This document shows positions 34,216 to 37,506 of a stretch of 37,506 nt of DNA, in pieces. Where the stretch lies: positions 1 through 37,506 of the forward strand of contig DUDC01000054.1 of assembly GCA_012959465.1 (NCBI GenBank), read 5' to 3'. Source of the stretch: Planctomycetaceae bacterium (GTDB lineage Bacteria > Planctomycetota > Planctomycetia > Pirellulales > Pirellulaceae). Below the pieces are notes generated by a model. That model had not been told where the DNA came from. It ran no database searches and saw only the letters and a list, made by a program, of their open reading frames with translations. Numbering within the stretch: position 1 is the first letter of the stretch; each line of letters begins with the position of its first letter. Both the position numbers and the translations under genes were made by a program.

Positions 34216-35143
34216 GTATTGCGGCTTCGTACGTGACTTTCACACTCCATTGAGAATCCGCTGGCAGTACCCGCAGACCGAATCGGTTCTGTTCTTCGCT
34301 GCCTACCTGGGCGATTGCGTTCGGCACGCAGGTGTACGGTTCAATACAGATCGCTTCTCGGTGGGGTGGAGTGTACAGGACGCACTGCGAGAAATCGGTA
34401 TCGAACCGAATGGAAACGCCCAAATCGGCCGTGCCGAGAGACGCCTCGTGCGGATCGGCATCGCTGGCGATTTCGTTGGTTGAATAGACATCGTCCAATT
34501 CAAGTTGATTGACCACCGTTCCAGCGGACAATTGGGTACCGACCGACTCGATCGTCCCAGTTGGGTTCATGTTGTCGAGCGGCCATCTCTGACTCACCGG
34601 TACTTTCATCGTCACAGCGGGTGAGTCGGTTTGGAGGTCGAAGCGAAAATAGGGATGCAACCCGAGTCCACATGGTAGCGGTCGCTCGAACGATCGCATC
34701 GTGAACTTGCTGACCAATTGGTTATTGCCAAGGGTGTACTCAGTCGTTATCTCGAAATCGGCGGGCCATTGATCGAGGATACTGAGGTCGACCTCCGATG
34801 CTCGGAAGACGCCTCGCACCGATTCCTCGGCGGTCTGCTCTGCCTTCCAGGGCCGATTGAAGACGAAGCCATGAATGGCGTTACCACGGCCGTCATCCGA
34901 ATTCACACGATATGTCAAACCGTCCCAGGCAAATTGTCCACCGGCGATGCGACCTGGAAACGGAAAGAGGATCGGTATTCCGCTTCCCGAGGGACGCTGT
35001 TGTCCGTCACCGAAATCCGGGTGCGACCATAACAGGTTTTGTGCCCCGGCGACTTGCCAGTGAAACAGATTGAACCCAAGATCCGTTTGAATTCGAGCTG
35101 TGGCCGTGCCGTCGGGACTCGCGAGGGTAATCACTCCAGGCAT
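34193..35143 (-). CDS. Aldose 1-epimerase (mutarotase) family protein
   Basis: A 316-residue galactose mutarotase-like enzyme interconverting sugar anomers. Family features: GIPILFPFPGRIAGGQFAWDGLTY, the catalytic-site histidine region NAIHGFVFNRPW, and PLPCGLGLHPYFRFD with a second histidine; the late glutamate expected as the base may be in REAICIEPYTC. The family includes D-hexose-6-phosphate epimerases, so the substrate is open. The ATG at 35143 overlaps the end of the upstream membrane protein gene by 13 bases, implying translational coupling. Its final codons are supplied by a palindromic repeat. Confidence 0.9.
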   Translation of the reverse strand: MPGVITLASPDGTATARIQTDLGFNLFHWQVAGAQNLLWSHPDFGDGQQRPSGSGIPILFPFPGRIAGGQFAWDGLTYRVNSDDGRGNAIHGFVFNRPWKAEQTAEESVRGVFRASEVDLSILDQWPADFEITTEYTLGNNQLVSKFTMRSFERPLPCGLGLHPYFRFDLQTDSPAVTMKVPVSQRWPLDNMNPTGTIESVGTQLSAGTVVNQLELDDVYSTNEIASDADPHEASLGTADLGVSIRFDTDFSQCVLYTPPHREAICIEPYTCVPNAIAQVGSEEQNRFGLRVLPADSQWSVKVTYEAAIQARNASE

Positions 35144-36135
35144 AACAGACCTTTGGTTTGAGTTTCGACGAGTTCGCTGGCCGAGGCAGTCGCATTGCCA
35201 GCATTTCCCGCAGCCATGGTCAGCCCCTTGCTGCGGTGAGTGGCGGTGACCATCAGCAGCATTGAGAACATGCCGATCAAGGCAAGGTGGGAGACGGCTT
35301 TTGCTTTCAGGGGACTAATAATGCCCAGGCCCAGAAGATGTAGCCAGACAATCGCCAAAAAGACGCCCCCAGCGAATGCCGAGGTGGCCCACAAATCACC
35401 TCCCATGAGTAGTGATTGCTGACTCGATTCTAGCGTCATGATCAACCAGAATCCGCTGATCACCTGGCCGAGTACGCCGACAAGGGCCAATCTGGCGCCA
35501 GCTAAGGCCGATACACGATACAACGATTCGTCCTCTTCACGTTCCGCCCTGGAGGCGATCATCAGCACCACTAACCCGGTGAATGCGACCGCGGCGAACA
35601 CTACATGAGTGGTTCGAGCCCACACGATCGATTCGACCAACCACTCTTGACGAAACTGGCTGGCGCCGATCATCTCCCCATTCCAGAGTCCCCGCCGTTG
35701 TAATTCGCCGATCACCGTAAACAGAACCGGGAAGTGGTAAATCGAATTGCTGCCAGCTGCCAGCGGTATCAGGCATCGCATCGCGCGATGGACGCGGCCA
35801 GGATTTTCGACCCGCTGTCTCCAAAGCAAATAGACGACCATTAGAACCAACGAAAAGAAATACTCGATGATTCCGTAATTGACTTTGGATTCGAGTCGCT
35901 GCAGCGATCCGGACAGCGAATCGGACCAGGATATTAGGCCCAGGATAAGTCCGAACAGGGCGCCGGTGACCCACGCCACGATCCCGAATCGAGCGAGCCG
36001 ATTACCCAGTTTGTACCGGGCCGAATTACTACCTGATTCGAGCCATTCGTAAAATATGTTCACCAGCGGTGACACCGCGCCAACACCAACCAGGACCAGG
36101 TGGATCGTCGTTATCAAGATGACCAGAAGTAACAT
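35131..36135 (-). CDS. Multi-pass membrane protein, possibly cytochrome-oxidase-like
   Basis: 334 residues with about eight membrane segments, among them LLLVILITTIHLVLVGVGAVSPLV, GIVAWVTGALFGLILGLISW, FFSLVLMVVYLLW, THVVFAAVAFTGLVVLMIA, LALVGVLGQVISGFWLI and FAGGVFLAIVWLHLLGLGIISPL. Histidines sit inside or next to several segments (IHLVLVG, IYHFPVLFT, RTTHVVFAA, WLHLLGLG), the kind of placement seen in heme-binding membrane proteins such as quinol oxidase subunit I. No family signature is firm enough to name it. The start of the next gene (epimerase) overlaps its last codons. Confidence 0.78.
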   Translation of the reverse strand: MLLLVILITTIHLVLVGVGAVSPLVNIFYEWLESGSNSARYKLGNRLARFGIVAWVTGALFGLILGLISWSDSLSGSLQRLESKVNYGIIEYFFSLVLMVVYLLWRQRVENPGRVHRAMRCLIPLAAGSNSIYHFPVLFTVIGELQRRGLWNGEMIGASQFRQEWLVESIVWARTTHVVFAAVAFTGLVVLMIASRAEREEDESLYRVSALAGARLALVGVLGQVISGFWLIMTLESSQQSLLMGGDLWATSAFAGGVFLAIVWLHLLGLGIISPLKAKAVSHLALIGMFSMLLMVTATHRSKGLTMAAGNAGNATASASELVETQTKGLLCLE

Positions 36136-36237
36136 GTTTGTTCGTTGTTATAAATTAATGATCAGAAGTCAATGCACGGATTCGATCTCCACCGAATCAG
36201 AGATGACCGGCGAGCTCACGTTGACGGCGGAGTGAAC

Positions 36238-37506
<1,269 letters not shown>

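Overview
The window looks like chromosomal DNA of a planctomycete, most likely a Pirellulaceae-type member of the Planctomycetota. The evidence is a set of families largely typical of that group: a PSCyt1/DUF1549/DUF1553 cytochrome-like protein beside a DUF1501 protein and a sulfatase, a second DUF1501 protein at the right edge, a large membrane-anchored Ser/Thr kinase, and small secreted proteins with heme-type Cys/His motifs. No rRNA, tRNA, CRISPR array, phage or transposase gene was recognised.

Layout. At 1-7316 (minus) lies a three-gene operon, PSD1 cytochrome-like protein, then DUF1501, then sulfatase, followed by a 5'-truncated S41 peptidase remnant that runs off the left edge. At 7353-14249 are an Ogt-type DNA repair methyltransferase (minus), a conserved unknown protein and a thioredoxin-like [2Fe-2S] ferredoxin (plus), then a minus-strand series: NUDIX protein, cysteine desulfurase, A-type Fe-S carrier, CobL (cobalamin synthesis) and a PIG-L/BshB1-type deacetylase. 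At 14440-18630 (plus) are queA, a glycosyltransferase, a DJ-1/PfpI protein and a secreted HEAT-repeat protein. At 18731-22549 are an ABC-2-type permease, an acylphosphatase, a secreted protein with a CX4CH motif and a MutT-like NUDIX protein. At 22673-28864 (plus) are recQ, an ftsH interrupted by an in-frame TGA, and rsgA. After a gene-free stretch of about 0.8 kb come an HTH-receiver fusion protein and a transmembrane Ser/Thr kinase, with a structured intergenic region and a strong terminator between them. The right end holds a small CxxCH protein and, on the minus strand, an aldose 1-epimerase overlapping a multi-pass membrane protein gene, then a partial DUF1501 gene.

How the genes fit together. 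The left operon and the right-edge DUF1501 gene belong to the large planctomycete repertoire thought to act on sulfated polysaccharides and associated surface redox chemistry. IscS and the A-type carrier supply Fe-S clusters, and a ferredoxin-like protein is encoded nearby. The HTH-receiver protein and the kinase may form a small signalling locus.

The items most worth a second look are the single-codon TGA interruption of ftsH at a normally conserved Arg position between zinc ligands; the S41 remnant that has lost its catalytic serine; two families of dispersed palindromic repeats, one of which supplies the last codons of the epimerase gene; and an attenuator-like arrangement of alternative pairings between the HTH-receiver gene and the kinase gene.
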